NCBI RefSeq assembly: GCF_001428025.1
Contig: NZ_LMSC01000006.1
Span: 428,582 to 492,581 of the forward strand
Length of the DNA: 64,000 nt
DNA from: Phycicoccus sp. Soil748
Lineage (GTDB): Bacteria > Actinomycetota > Actinomycetes > Actinomycetales > Dermatophilaceae
Reading direction: 5' to 3'
Within the stretch, counting starts at the first letter, position 1. The number at the start of each line of letters is the position of its first letter. Position numbers and translations under genes: made by a program. This document shows, piece after piece, positions 1 through 8,864 of this stretch. The notes under the pieces are model-generated. The model made no database searches. It was not told the origin of the DNA and saw only the letters and a program-made list of their open reading frames with translations.

Positions 1-2
1 GC

Positions 3-563
3 ATGCGGGGGGATGCCACGGGGTGGGCGCAACTGCTGAGGTCATCAGGTCGTGTCCAGTTCCGGGTGTCGCGACGGAAGGTCGGCCTCGTGGCCCTCGG
101 CGGGGCCTGTCTGACGCTCGCCTCCGGCGCCATGTTCGTGTCGAAGCTGGGTGGCCCCGACGTGGGCGGCCTCGTCGTGGCGGGCTTCGCCTTCGTGTTC
201 TTCGGCCTGTGCAGTGCCGTGGGCCTGCTGGCCCTCGTGCGGGGCGGCACCGCCTTCGCGGTCACGACCGAGGGGGTCGAGGCGGACCCCGCCCAGCCGG
301 GTCGAGCAATCCCGTGGGACCAGGTCGTCACGGTCGAGGTGGTCCGCCAGGGGCGCGAGCGCATCGTCCAGCTGGGCCTCACCGACGGTGAGTTCGAGCG
401 CCAGGCGGACGCCAACGCCATGAGCCGTGCGCTCTCCGGCGTCAGCGAACGCATCACCGGTGGTCCCGCGGCCTGGCTCCCGCGGACCACCGCCGCCGAC
501 CCGGAGGAGCTGGCGCAGTGGCTCCGGGAGGAGGCCGGCCACCGCAGCCGAGCCCTAGGCTGA
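3..563 (+). CDS. Membrane protein with C-terminal PH-like domain
   Basis: Reads open from the first ATG near the left edge to TGA, 186 residues. Two hydrophobic segments lie at about residues 27-50 and 56-82. They are followed by a soluble part with the pattern F-A-V-T-T-E-G-V ... I-P-W-D-Q-V, which resembles the bacterial PH-like domains that follow a membrane hairpin. No catalytic motif is visible and I assign no function. The true start could lie left of the window. The stop is 4 bases before the next gene, so the two are probably cotranscribed. Confidence 0.6.
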   Translation: MRGDATGWAQLLRSSGRVQFRVSRRKVGLVALGGACLTLASGAMFVSKLGGPDVGGLVVAGFAFVFFGLCSAVGLLALVRGGTAFAVTTEGVEADPAQPGRAIPWDQVVTVEVVRQGRERIVQLGLTDGEFERQADANAMSRALSGVSERITGGPAAWLPRTTAADPEELAQWLREEAGHRSRALG

Positions 564-567
564 CCCC

Positions 568-1281
568 ATGCACAGTCCGCTGTTCGACCAGGCGAACCTC
601 GAGGTCCAGGCGCAGCAGCGCTTCGCCCTCCAGAACCCCCAGATGCTGCGCGTCCACCTCGGTGGCGACGTGCTGGCCGTCAAGGGCGCGATGGTGTCCT
701 ACCAGGGCAACATCCGCTTCGACCACGAGAAGGCCGGCAGCGTCGGCAAGCTCTTCAAGAAGGTCGTCACCGGCGAGGACGTGTCCCTCATGCGGGTGTC
801 CGGCGAGGGTGATGTGTTCTTCGCCTCCGAGGCCGGCTTCGTCTTCCTCGTCGACCTCACCGGCGACGCGCTCAGCGTCAACGCCCGCAACCTGCTGGCC
901 TTCGACTCCTCCGTGGCGTGGGACATCAAGCGCGTGCAGGGGGCCGGGGTGCTGAGCGGCGGGCTGTTCAACACCACGCTGCAGGGCACCGGCACGGTGG
1001 CGATCCACACGGTGGGCCAGCCGGTGATCCTCGACTGCAGCAGCCAGCCGACGTTCGTCGACGTGCAGGCCTGCGTCGGGTGGTCGGCCAACCTCGTGCC
1101 CCAGGTCGTCTCGAGCATGAACGTCCGCTCGATGCTGCGCGGCGGGTCCGGCGAGGCGTTCCAGTACGCGTTCCACGGGCAGGGTTTCGTCATCGTCCAG
1201 CCCAGCGAGTGGACGCCACCTCCGACGCAGGGCGGGGGCGGGGGCGGCGGGTTCAACCTCGGCGGCCTGCTCGACGGCTGA
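568..1281 (+). CDS. AIM24 family protein
   Basis: A 237-residue protein whose beta-rich body (for example G-D-V-L-A-V-K-G-A-M-V, F-L-V-D-L, and G-Q-P-V-I-L-D) fits the AIM24 family, formerly called tryptophan RNA-binding attenuator-like. The C-terminus carries a run of seven or more glycines before a final N-L-G-G-L-L motif. There is no signal peptide or membrane segment, so it is probably cytoplasmic. The biochemical role of bacterial AIM24 proteins is unclear. It starts 4 bases after the preceding stop and ends 8 bases before the methyltransferase start, so the three form a likely operon. Confidence 0.8.
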   Translation: MHSPLFDQANLEVQAQQRFALQNPQMLRVHLGGDVLAVKGAMVSYQGNIRFDHEKAGSVGKLFKKVVTGEDVSLMRVSGEGDVFFASEAGFVFLVDLTGDALSVNARNLLAFDSSVAWDIKRVQGAGVLSGGLFNTTLQGTGTVAIHTVGQPVILDCSSQPTFVDVQACVGWSANLVPQVVSSMNVRSMLRGGSGEAFQYAFHGQGFVIVQPSEWTPPPTQGGGGGGGFNLGGLLDG

Positions 1282-1289
1282 CCCCACCG

Positions 1290-2840
1290 ATGACCTCAGC
1301 CACGAACCCGGCCACGACCCCGGCCACGGCCTCGGCCACGGGACCCACCCCTCCTCCCGGCACCGACCCCGAGCTCGTCTCACGGCTGCGCGCGGACCTC
1401 GAGCAGGCGGGGTACACCCTCGACGGCGTCGACGCCCTCATCGGCCGGCTGGCGAACGCGGCCCTGGGACGCGAGCAGGCGCTCCCCGCCCAGCGGGCGA
1501 CAGCCGACGCGGGCACCCCGGTGGCGACGCTCGTGCGCCTCTTCGTCCTCGGCGACGCGGTCGACGCCGGCGACGTGGCACTCGCCCTGCCGGCGCTGGG
1601 GCTGGAGGGCGCGCACCGCCTCGGGCTCGTCCGTGACCAGGGACCCGGCGTGGTCGCGTCGTGCGACCTGCGCCCGTACGGCGACGAGCGGCACCACTGG
1701 TGGGTGGCCTCCGACCTCACCGAGCTCGCGACGCGCGAGCCGCTGCGCGAGGACCACGTGCTCGGGCTGGGCGGCGCCTCGACGACCCTCGCGTCGTGGA
1801 CGCCGCGGCCGCAGGTGAACCGCGCCCTGGACATCGGGACCGGGTGCGGGGTGCAGGCGCTGCACCTCGGCGCCCACGCCGAGCACGTCACCGTCACCGA
1901 CATCTCCGAGCGCGCCCTGGCCTACGCGCGGTTCAACGCGGCGCTCAACGGGTGTGATTGGGAGGTCGTCGGTGGCTCGATGCTCGACCCGGTGGCGGGT
2001 CGCCGGTTCGAGCTCATCGTGAGCAACCCGCCGTTCGTCATCACCCCGCGCACGCCGGACATCCCGCTGTTCGAGTACCGCGACGGTGGCGCCGCCGGCG
2101 ACGAGGTCGTCTCCGGCCTCGTGCGCTCCATCGGCGACCACCTCGAGCCCGGCGGCATCGCCCAGTTCCTCGGCAACTGGGAGGTCGTGGGCGACGCCGA
2201 CTGGCGCGACCGCGTCCGCGGCTGGGTCGAGGGCACGGGGCTCGACGCCTGGGTGGTGCAGCGGGAGGTGCAGGACCCGGCGCAGTACGCCGAGACGTGG
2301 GCCCGCGACGGCGGCCACCACAGCGCCACGGCCGAGTTCGCCACGATGTATGCCGCCTGGCTGGACGACTTCGCCTCGCGCGACGTGACGGCGGTGGGCT
2401 TCGGTGTGGTGACGCTCCAGCGCCCCGCGACCGACAGGGCGCCGTTCCTCGAGCTCGACGAGGTCAGCGGCCCGGTCGCCTCACCCATGGGCCCGCACGT
2501 GCTCGCCGGCATCCGGGCGCGGACGTGGCTCGCCGAGCACGGCGACGACGAGCTGCTGGACGTCGCCTGGAGCTGCGCGCAGGACGTCACCGAGGAGCGG
2601 CACTCCCGCCCCGGCGACACCGACCCGAGCGTCATCCTGCTGCGGCAGGGGAGCGGGCTGCGCCGGGTGGTGCGGCTGGACACCGCCGGGGCTGCGTTGG
2701 TCAGCGTCTGTGACGGCACCCTGCCCGCCGGTGCCGCGGTCGACGCGATCGCCCAGCTGCTCGACGTCCCCGCCGCGGAGCTGCGGGCCGACCTCGTGCC
2801 GCTGCTGCGCGGGCTCGTCGCCGACGGCCTGCTCGTCTGA
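1290..2840 (+). CDS. Class I SAM-dependent methyltransferase, HemK/PrmC-like
   Basis: 516 residues. An N-terminal low-complexity Thr/Ala/Pro stretch is followed by a helical domain, then a Rossmann methyltransferase core with the SAM-binding motif L-D-I-G-T-G-C-G-V at about residue 183 and the N-P-P-F motif near residue 242. N-P-P-[FY] is the active-site signature of N-methyltransferases acting on amide or amino groups (HemK/PrmC, N6-adenine). The long N- and C-terminal extensions match an actinobacterial methyltransferase family of about 500 residues rather than PrmC itself (about 280). I start at the ATG 8 bases after the AIM24 stop; the same frame is open further upstream but that part lies inside the preceding gene. 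Confidence 0.78.
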   Translation: MTSATNPATTPATASATGPTPPPGTDPELVSRLRADLEQAGYTLDGVDALIGRLANAALGREQALPAQRATADAGTPVATLVRLFVLGDAVDAGDVALALPALGLEGAHRLGLVRDQGPGVVASCDLRPYGDERHHWWVASDLTELATREPLREDHVLGLGGASTTLASWTPRPQVNRALDIGTGCGVQALHLGAHAEHVTVTDISERALAYARFNAALNGCDWEVVGGSMLDPVAGRRFELIVSNPPFVITPRTPDIPLFEYRDGGAAGDEVVSGLVRSIGDHLEPGGIAQFLGNWEVVGDADWRDRVRGWVEGTGLDAWVVQREVQDPAQYAETWARDGGHHSATAEFATMYAAWLDDFASRDVTAVGFGVVTLQRPATDRAPFLELDEVSGPVASPMGPHVLAGIRARTWLAEHGDDELLDVAWSCAQDVTEERHSRPGDTDPSVILLRQGSGLRRVVRLDTAGAALVSVCDGTLPAGAAVDAIAQLLDVPAAELRADLVPLLRGLVADGLLV

Positions 2841-2855
2841 CCTAGGGCGTTGTCG

Positions 2856-3395
2856 ATGGTTCCCCACGTCGTGGTGCTCAACGGTGGCTCGAGCTCGGGC
2901 AAGTCGTCCCTGGCGGGCGAGCTGGTCCGCCTGCTGCCGGGCACCTGGCTGCGGTTGAACGTCGACACCCTCATCGACGCGCTGCCGCCGGCCTTCGACG
3001 AGGTGGAGGGTGGGTTGGTGCTCGGGCTGGACGGCAGCGTCTCGACGGGGCCCGAGTTCGCCCGGGTCGAGAGCGCGTGGATGCGGGGTGTCGCCACGAT
3101 CGCGGCCGAGGTGCCGGTGGTGGTCGAGGACGGGTTCCTCAGCGGGCCGGTGGGGCAGGAGCGGTGGCGCGAGGCGCTCGCCGGCCTGGACGTCCTGTGG
3201 GTCGGCGTACGGTGCGCGGCCGACGTCGCCGAGGCGCGAGAGCGGGCCCGCGGCGACCGGATCGGGGGCATGGCCCGCGCCCAGGCCGAGGCCGTGCACG
3301 CAGGGATCGGGTACGACCTCGAGGTCGACACGGGTGCGCTGTCGCCGGACGCTGCGGCAGCCGTCGTCGCGTCGGCGGTCGTGGACCGGACCTGA
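2856..3395 (+). CDS. Chloramphenicol phosphotransferase-like kinase (CPT family)
   Basis: 179 residues from the ATG; a TTG 6 bases earlier is possible. The N-terminus has a P-loop, G-G-S-S-S-G-K-S, and the later V-V-V-E-D-G pattern and spacing fit the CPT family (PF07931) of small ATP-dependent kinases. In Streptomyces the founder phosphorylates the primary hydroxyl of chloramphenicol, but most family members have unknown substrates, so a resistance role is only possible. It follows the methyltransferase by 15 bases and is probably the last gene of that operon. Confidence 0.68.
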   Translation: MVPHVVVLNGGSSSGKSSLAGELVRLLPGTWLRLNVDTLIDALPPAFDEVEGGLVLGLDGSVSTGPEFARVESAWMRGVATIAAEVPVVVEDGFLSGPVGQERWREALAGLDVLWVGVRCAADVAEARERARGDRIGGMARAQAEAVHAGIGYDLEVDTGALSPDAAAAVVASAVVDRT

Positions 3396-3465
3396 CCCTG
3401 CTCGAGTGAGCACGGAGGTCCCGTCCTTGCCCTGGGGCCGGCATCTGCGCACGTCAGGAAAGGTG

Positions 3466-3501
3466 TTGTGAGTGAGCGCTCACTCACTTACTCTGTCCAT
3501 G
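3466..3501 (+). promoter_or_regulatory. TetR autoregulatory promoter with perfect 20-bp palindromic operator
   Basis: Positions 3468-3487 form a perfect 20-bp inverted repeat (gtgagtgagc/gctcactcac). It fills the spacer between a -35-like TTGTGA (3466-3471) and a -10-like TACTCT (3489-3494), 17 bp apart. The predicted transcription start falls at about 3501, the GTG start of the TetR gene, so the mRNA is probably leaderless. A bound TetR dimer would cover the promoter, giving self-repression of the regulator and the exporter genes behind it. Confidence 0.75.
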
Positions 3502-4145
3502 TGACACCCCGCGCCCCCGCCATGGCCCCTGAGGACCGTCGTGCCGCCATCATCGCGGCGACGGTCCCCCTCCTGCGTGACAAGGGGTCTGCCGTGAGCA
3601 CGCGCGAGATCGCCAAGGCCGCCGGTGTCGCGGAGGGGACGATCTTCCGCGTCTTCGAGTCCAAGGACGAGCTCGTCGCGGCGTGCGTCCACGAGACGTT
3701 CGGCACCGACGCCCTCCAGGCCGCGCTCGGGCGGGTCGACCGCGAGCTGCCGCTCCGGGAGCGCCTGGCGGTCGCCGTCGCCCTGATGCAGGACTACCTG
3801 CGCGACATCTTCACCCTGATGTCGGTCCTGCACGCCTCTGGCGAGCCCGTCCGGCGACCGGGTGGCCGGCACCAGCCCGGGCGGGAGCAGGCCGGCTCGG
3901 CGGTCGACGAGGCCTTCGTCGACCTCGTCGGGGACGACGCGGACCAGCTGCGGCTGCCGCCGCTGGAGGTCGTCACCTACCTGCGCATGCTCACGCTCTC
4001 CAGCGTGCACCCGATGCTCGGCCACCAGGGCGCCACCGCGCAGGAGCTGGTCGACGTCATCCTCGAGGGGACGCTCGCGCGTCAGGACACCGTGAACGCC
4101 AACAACCGCAAGGGCGCCCGGGGCGTCGTCAAGGGGGAGAAGTAG
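3501..4145 (+). CDS. TetR/AcrR family transcriptional regulator
   Basis: 214 residues from GTG 3501. The N-terminal TetR helix-turn-helix is clear (R-A-A-I-I-A-A-T, then S-T-R-E-I-A-K-A-A-G-V-A-E-G-T-I-F-R-V-F at about residues 32-51), followed by a helical ligand-binding domain and a basic tail. An upstream in-frame GTG at 3468 is rejected because it lies inside the operator and upstream of the -10 box; GTG 3501 coincides with the predicted transcription start. The stop overlaps the start of the ABC exporter gene by one base, so this is a three-gene operon and the exporter is the probable target. The inducer is unknown. Confidence 0.85.
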   Translation: MTPRAPAMAPEDRRAAIIAATVPLLRDKGSAVSTREIAKAAGVAEGTIFRVFESKDELVAACVHETFGTDALQAALGRVDRELPLRERLAVAVALMQDYLRDIFTLMSVLHASGEPVRRPGGRHQPGREQAGSAVDEAFVDLVGDDADQLRLPPLEVVTYLRMLTLSSVHPMLGHQGATAQELVDVILEGTLARQDTVNANNRKGARGVVKGEK

Positions 4146-5878
4146 TGCTCATCAAGATCGTCCGCGACTACCTGCGGCCCTACCGCGGGCTGGTCGCCGT
4201 GCTCGTCGGGCTGCAGCTCGTGGGCACCATCGCCTCGCTCTACCTGCCCAGCCTCAACGGCCGCATCATCGACGAGGGTGTCGCCAAGGGCGACACCGGC
4301 TACATCCTGCGCACCGGCGGCTGGATGCTCGGCGTCTCCCTCGTCCAGATCGCCGCCACCATCAGCGCCACCTACCTCGGGGCCCGGTCGGCTGCCGGCC
4401 TGGGCCGTGACCTGCGCGCCGACGTCTTCGCCCGGGTCGGCGACTTCTCGGCGCAGGAGGTGTCGAGGTTCGGTGCCCCGACCCTGATCTCGCGCAACAC
4501 CAACGACGTCACGCAGGTGCAGCAGGTCGTCTTCATGGGCGCGGCGATGATGGTGTCGGCGCCGATCATGATGGTCGGCGGCATCATCATGGCCCTGCGC
4601 GAGGATGTCGGGCTCTCGTGGCTGGTCGCCGTGGCCGTCCCGCTGCTCGCCCTGTCGGTCTCCCTGGTGATCCGCAAGATGATCCCGCAGTTCCGGCTCA
4701 TGCAGGAGTCGGTCGACTGGGTCAACCGCGTCCTGCGCGAGCAGATCACCGGCATCCGTGTGGTGCGGGCCTTCGTGCGCGAGGACCACGAGCGCGCGCG
4801 CTTCGCCGAGGCCAACACGCAGTACACGGGCACCGCGCTCGCGGTCGGGCGGCTGATGGCGATCGTCTTCCCGGTCGTCATGCTCATCTTCAACTCCTCG
4901 ACCGTGGCGGTGCTGTGGTTCGGCTCGCACCGGGTTGCGAGCGGGCAGATGCAGATCGGCGAGCTGACGGCCTTCATGAGCTACCTCATGCAGATCCTCA
5001 TGTCGGTCATGATGGCGACCTTCATGTCGATGATGATCCCGCGCGCCACGGTGTCGGCCGGGCGCATCGGCGAGGTCCTCGCGACCGACTCCACCGTCGT
5101 CCCGCCGGCCGAGCCGGTGGCCCTCCCGCGCACCCGCGCGGGGGTCGAGCTGCGTGACGTGATGTTCACCTATCCGGGGGCGGACGTGCCTGTGCTGCAA
5201 GGCATCTCGCTGGTGGCCGAGCCGGGCCGCACGACCGCCATCATCGGCAGCACCGGTGCCGGCAAGTCGACCATGCTCTCCCTCATCCCGCGCCTCTACG
5301 ACGTCACCGGGGGCGCGGTGCTGATCGGCGGGGTCGACGTGCGCGATGCCGCGCTGGAGGACGTCTGGGGGCGCATCGGCCTCGTGCCGCAGAAGCCCTA
5401 CCTGTTCACCGGCACCGTCGCGTCCAACCTGCGCTACGGCGACGACCGGGCGACCGACCAGGACCTCTGGGAGGCGCTGCGCATCGCCCAGGCGGAGGAC
5501 TTCGTCCGCGCGATGCCCGAGGGCCTGGACTCGCCGATCGTCCAGGGCGGCACCAACGTGTCCGGCGGCCAGCGCCAGCGCCTGGCGATCGCCCGGGCCC
5601 TGGTCGCCAAGCCCGACATCTACCTGTTCGACGACAGCTTCTCGGCTCTCGACCTGTCCACCGACGCGAGGCTGCGCTCGGCCCTGCGGCCCGTCACGCG
5701 GGACGCGACCGTCATCGTCGTGGCGCAGCGGGTGTCGACCATCGTCGACGCCGACCACATCGTCGTCGTCGACGACGGGCTGGTGGTGGGGACGGGTCGG
5801 CACGACGAGCTGCTGGAGACCTGTCCCACCTACGTCGAGATCGTCGAGTCCCAGCAGAGCATGGAGGAGGCAGCGTGA
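4145..5878 (+). CDS. ABC exporter subunit A (TMD-NBD, degenerate catalytic site)
   Basis: 577-residue half-transporter: six transmembrane helices in about residues 10-300, then a nucleotide-binding domain with Walker A G-S-T-G-A-G-K-S, signature V-S-G-G-Q-R-Q and Walker B I-Y-L-F-D-D. The catalytic glutamate after Walker B is Asp (F-D-D-S) and the H-loop histidine is Gln (V-V-A-Q-R-V-S-T). These changes are typical of the degenerate-site subunit of heterodimeric exporters such as TM287/288, LmrCD or BmrCD. It starts with GTG overlapping the TetR stop by one base and overlaps its partner by 4 bases (GTGA). Likely a multidrug or lipid exporter controlled by the TetR. Confidence 0.9.
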   Translation: MLIKIVRDYLRPYRGLVAVLVGLQLVGTIASLYLPSLNGRIIDEGVAKGDTGYILRTGGWMLGVSLVQIAATISATYLGARSAAGLGRDLRADVFARVGDFSAQEVSRFGAPTLISRNTNDVTQVQQVVFMGAAMMVSAPIMMVGGIIMALREDVGLSWLVAVAVPLLALSVSLVIRKMIPQFRLMQESVDWVNRVLREQITGIRVVRAFVREDHERARFAEANTQYTGTALAVGRLMAIVFPVVMLIFNSSTVAVLWFGSHRVASGQMQIGELTAFMSYLMQILMSVMMATFMSMMIPRATVSAGRIGEVLATDSTVVPPAEPVALPRTRAGVELRDVMFTYPGADVPVLQGISLVAEPGRTTAIIGSTGAGKSTMLSLIPRLYDVTGGAVLIGGVDVRDAALEDVWGRIGLVPQKPYLFTGTVASNLRYGDDRATDQDLWEALRIAQAEDFVRAMPEGLDSPIVQGGTNVSGGQRQRLAIARALVAKPDIYLFDDSFSALDLSTDARLRSALRPVTRDATVIVVAQRVSTIVDADHIVVVDDGLVVGTGRHDELLETCPTYVEIVESQQSMEEAA

Positions 5879-7914
5879 GCGGCGAGGGTGTGAAGACCGC
5901 CGAGGAGAAGGCGGCCGAGGCGCGCCGCGGACCGGCGGCCCGGGCGGGGCAGCGGCACGGGCCGATGATGGGCGCCGGCATGCCCGCGGAGAAGTCGCAG
6001 GACTTCGTGCCGTCGGCCAAGCGGCTGCTCGGCCTGCTGCGCCCCGAGCGGGTGCAGCTGTATGCCGTGCTGGCCCTGGCCGTGGTCAGCGTGGGTCTCA
6101 CTGCGGTGGGCCCGAAGGTTCTCGGCCGCGCCACCGACTACATCTTCGCCGGGTTCGTCGGCTCCAAGCTGCCGGCGGGCGCCTCGCGCGAGCAGGTGGT
6201 CGACGGGCTCCGCGCCGGGGGTCAGGGCACCCTCGCCGACCTCGTCGCCGGCCTGCCGCACCTCGTGCCGGGGCAGGGGATCGACTTCGGCGCCGTCGGC
6301 CGGATCCTGCTCCTCGTGCTGGGCATCTACGTGGTCGCGAGCCTGCTGTCGTGGGCCCAGGCGTACGTCCTGACCGGAGCGGTCAACCGCACCATCTTCG
6401 CGCTGCGGCGCGACGTCGAGGACAAGCTCAACCGGCTGCCGCTGCCCTACTTCGACGGCCAGCCGCGCGGCGAGCTCCTCAGCCGCGTCACCAACGACAT
6501 CGACAACGTCGCGCAGAGCCTGCAGCAGACCCTCAGCCAGCTGCTGACGTCACTGCTCACGGTCGTCGCGATGGTGGCCATGATGATCTACATCTCGCCG
6601 CTCCTGGCCGTCATCGCGCTGGTCACCATCCCGGTCTCCATGGCGGTCACCGCCACGATCGGCAAGCGCTCGCAGAAGCACTTCATCCAGCAGTGGAAGA
6701 GCACCGGTGAGCTCAACGCGGTGGTCGAGGAGTCGTTCACCGGCCACGAGCTCGTCAAGGTGTTCGGGCGCCAGGACGAGGTGCGGGCGGCGTTCCGCGC
6801 CAAGAACGACGACCTGTTCGACGCCGGCTTCGGCGCCCAGTTCATCAGCGGCATCATCATGCCGACGATGATGTTCATCGGGAACCTCAACTACGTGATC
6901 ATCGCCGTGGTGGGTGGCCTTCGGGTCGCCAGTGGCACCATGACCCTCGGCGACGTGCAGGCGTTCATCCAGTACTCCCGCCAGTTCACCCAGCCGCTGA
7001 CCCAGGTGGCCTCGATGGCCAACCTGCTGCAGTCGGGCGTCGCCTCGGCCGAGCGCGTGTTCGAGGTGCTCGACGCGCCGGAGCAGCGCCCCGACCCGGC
7101 TTCCGCGACGGTGCTCGAGAACCCCCGGGGGCGCGTGGAGTTCGACGACGTGTCGTTCTCCTACGACCCCGAGTCGCGGCTGATCGAGCACCTCGACCTC
7201 GTCGTGGAGCCGGGGCAGACCGTGGCCATCGTGGGCCCGACCGGTGCCGGGAAGACGACGCTGGTCAACCTCATCATGCGGTTCTACGAGCTCGACGGTG
7301 GCCGCATCACCCTCGACGGCATCGACATCACCGACCTGGCCAGGCACACGCTGCGCAGCGAGATCGGCATGGTGCTGCAGGACACCTGGCTGTTCGGCGG
7401 CACCATCCGCGACAACATCGCCTACGGCAAGCCCGGGGCCCCGGAGGAGGAGGTGCTCGCCGCGGCACGCGCCACCTACGTCGACCGGTTCGTGCACTCG
7501 CTGCCCGACGGGTACGACACCGAGCTCGACGCCGAGGGCGGCAACATCAGCGCGGGTGAGAAGCAGCTGCTGACCATCGCGCGCGCGTTCCTGTCCAACC
7601 CCGCGCTGCTGATCCTCGACGAGGCCACCAGCTCGGTCGACACCCGCACCGAGCTGCTCGTGCAGCAGGCGATGTCGGCGCTGCGCCAGGACCGCACGAG
7701 CTTCGTCATCGCCCACCGGCTCTCCACGATCCGGGACGCCGACGTCATCCTCGTGATGCGCGACGGTGCCATCGTCGAGAAGGGCCCCCACGAGGAGCTG
7801 CTCGCGCGCGACGGTGCCTACGCCGAGCTCTACGCCGCCCAGTTCAGCGGTGCGGCGGTCGACATCGACACCGGGGAGGCGCCCGCGGCCGAGCTGGCGC
7901 CGGCGCGCGCCTGA
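5875..7914 (+). CDS. ABC exporter subunit B (TMD-NBD, canonical catalytic residues)
   Basis: 679 residues. An Ala/Gly/Arg-rich N-terminal extension of about 45 residues precedes the membrane domain, which has an unusual hydrophilic insert of about 45 residues between the first two helices. The NBD has Walker A G-P-T-G-A-G-K-T, Walker B L-L-I-L-D-E with the catalytic Glu, and H-loop I-A-H-R-L-S-T, but its signature is I-S-A-G-E rather than L-S-G-G-Q. Together with subunit A this gives one complete ATPase site (Glu and His from B, S-G-G-Q from A) and one degenerate site (Asp and Gln from A, S-A-G-E from B). Translation is coupled through the GTGA overlap. Confidence 0.9.
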   Translation: MSGEGVKTAEEKAAEARRGPAARAGQRHGPMMGAGMPAEKSQDFVPSAKRLLGLLRPERVQLYAVLALAVVSVGLTAVGPKVLGRATDYIFAGFVGSKLPAGASREQVVDGLRAGGQGTLADLVAGLPHLVPGQGIDFGAVGRILLLVLGIYVVASLLSWAQAYVLTGAVNRTIFALRRDVEDKLNRLPLPYFDGQPRGELLSRVTNDIDNVAQSLQQTLSQLLTSLLTVVAMVAMMIYISPLLAVIALVTIPVSMAVTATIGKRSQKHFIQQWKSTGELNAVVEESFTGHELVKVFGRQDEVRAAFRAKNDDLFDAGFGAQFISGIIMPTMMFIGNLNYVIIAVVGGLRVASGTMTLGDVQAFIQYSRQFTQPLTQVASMANLLQSGVASAERVFEVLDAPEQRPDPASATVLENPRGRVEFDDVSFSYDPESRLIEHLDLVVEPGQTVAIVGPTGAGKTTLVNLIMRFYELDGGRITLDGIDITDLARHTLRSEIGMVLQDTWLFGGTIRDNIAYGKPGAPEEEVLAAARATYVDRFVHSLPDGYDTELDAEGGNISAGEKQLLTIARAFLSNPALLILDEATSSVDTRTELLVQQAMSALRQDRTSFVIAHRLSTIRDADVILVMRDGAIVEKGPHEELLARDGAYAELYAAQFSGAAVDIDTGEAPAAELAPARA

Positions 7915-7925
7915 CGGGCCGCTCC

Positions 7926-8768
7926 GTGTCCACACCTTCCCGCCCGGGGACGGGCTCGGTCCCCGAGGTCGAGCTCGTCGCCGACTGCTCGCGCTGCTTC
8001 GGGCTGTGTTGCGTCGTCCCGGCGTTCTCCGCGTCCGCCGACTTCGCGATCGACAAGCCGGCCGGGACCCCGTGTCCCAACCTCGGCGGGGGGTTCAGCT
8101 GCACCATCCACGCCGAGCTGCGGCCGCGCGGCTTCGCCGGCTGCACGGCGTACGACTGCTTCGGCGCAGGCCAGCGCATCTCCCAGGTGACGTTCGGGGG
8201 AGTGGACTGGCGCACGGACCCGGACCGCGCGCCGGCCATGTACGCCGCGTTCCGGGTGGTGCGCGAGCTGCACGAGCTGCGCAGCCACCTGGCGGAGGCG
8301 CGCCGCCTCGCCGTCGGCGCCGCACCGGGTACGGAGCTGGGCCGGGACGTCGAGGACCTCGACGCCGAGGTGGAACAGGCCGCGGCCGGGGTGCTGGAGG
8401 AGCTCGCGCGCGTCGACCTGCCCGCGCTGGGCGCGCGCACCGGTGCACTCCTTGCCCGCGTGAGCGCCACCGTACGGGGACCGGGCGGGACCGACCTCGC
8501 CCGCGGCGACCTCGTCGGTGCGGACCTGCGCGGCCGTGACCTGCGGGCGGCGACGCTGCGCGGTGCGCTGCTGCTGGGGGCGGACCTGCGCGGCTGCGTG
8601 CTCGACCGCACGGACCTGCTCGGCGCCGACCTGCGCGGCGCGAGGTTGCACGCCGCCGACCTGTCCCGGGCGCTGTTCCTGACCCGGCCGCAGGTGGGGG
8701 CGGCACTCGGCGACCTGGCGACGGTGCTGCCGCAGGACCTTCCGCGTCCGGGCCACTGGACGGACTGA
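7926..8768 (+). CDS. Pentapeptide-repeat protein with N-terminal cysteine cluster
   Basis: 280 residues from GTG. Residues 20-80 contain a cysteine-rich segment (C-S-R-C-F-G-L-C-C, then C-P-N, F-S-C-T-I-H, G-C-T, Y-D-C-F-G) that looks like a metal or Fe-S binding module. A helical spacer of about 90 residues follows. The C-terminal part has about 12 pentapeptide repeats of the A-(D/N)-L-R-G type (A-D-L-R-G, A-T-L-R-G, T-D-L-L-G), expected to form a right-handed beta-helix. Function is unknown; some pentapeptide proteins mimic DNA and protect gyrase, but this one is not specifically similar to Qnr. It follows the exporter by 11 bases and may be cotranscribed. Confidence 0.75.
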   Translation: MSTPSRPGTGSVPEVELVADCSRCFGLCCVVPAFSASADFAIDKPAGTPCPNLGGGFSCTIHAELRPRGFAGCTAYDCFGAGQRISQVTFGGVDWRTDPDRAPAMYAAFRVVRELHELRSHLAEARRLAVGAAPGTELGRDVEDLDAEVEQAAAGVLEELARVDLPALGARTGALLARVSATVRGPGGTDLARGDLVGADLRGRDLRAATLRGALLLGADLRGCVLDRTDLLGADLRGARLHAADLSRALFLTRPQVGAALGDLATVLPQDLPRPGHWTD

Positions 8769-8864
8769 CCTCCCGAGACCGGTGCGGCGCTCGCCACCGG
8801 GTGCCTAAACGACGCACACGCCCTAGGTTTGATCCGCTGGTCTGTCGTCGTCTAGGAGCCGCTG

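Noticed and set aside
3468-3500. Upstream GTG as start of the TetR gene
   Set aside because: It lies inside the 20-bp operator and upstream of the -10 box; the encoded extra residues do not fit the family.
4082-5803. 573-codon open frame antisense to the first ABC exporter gene
   Set aside because: His/Asp/Arg-rich shadow of the exporter gene with no coherent protein features.
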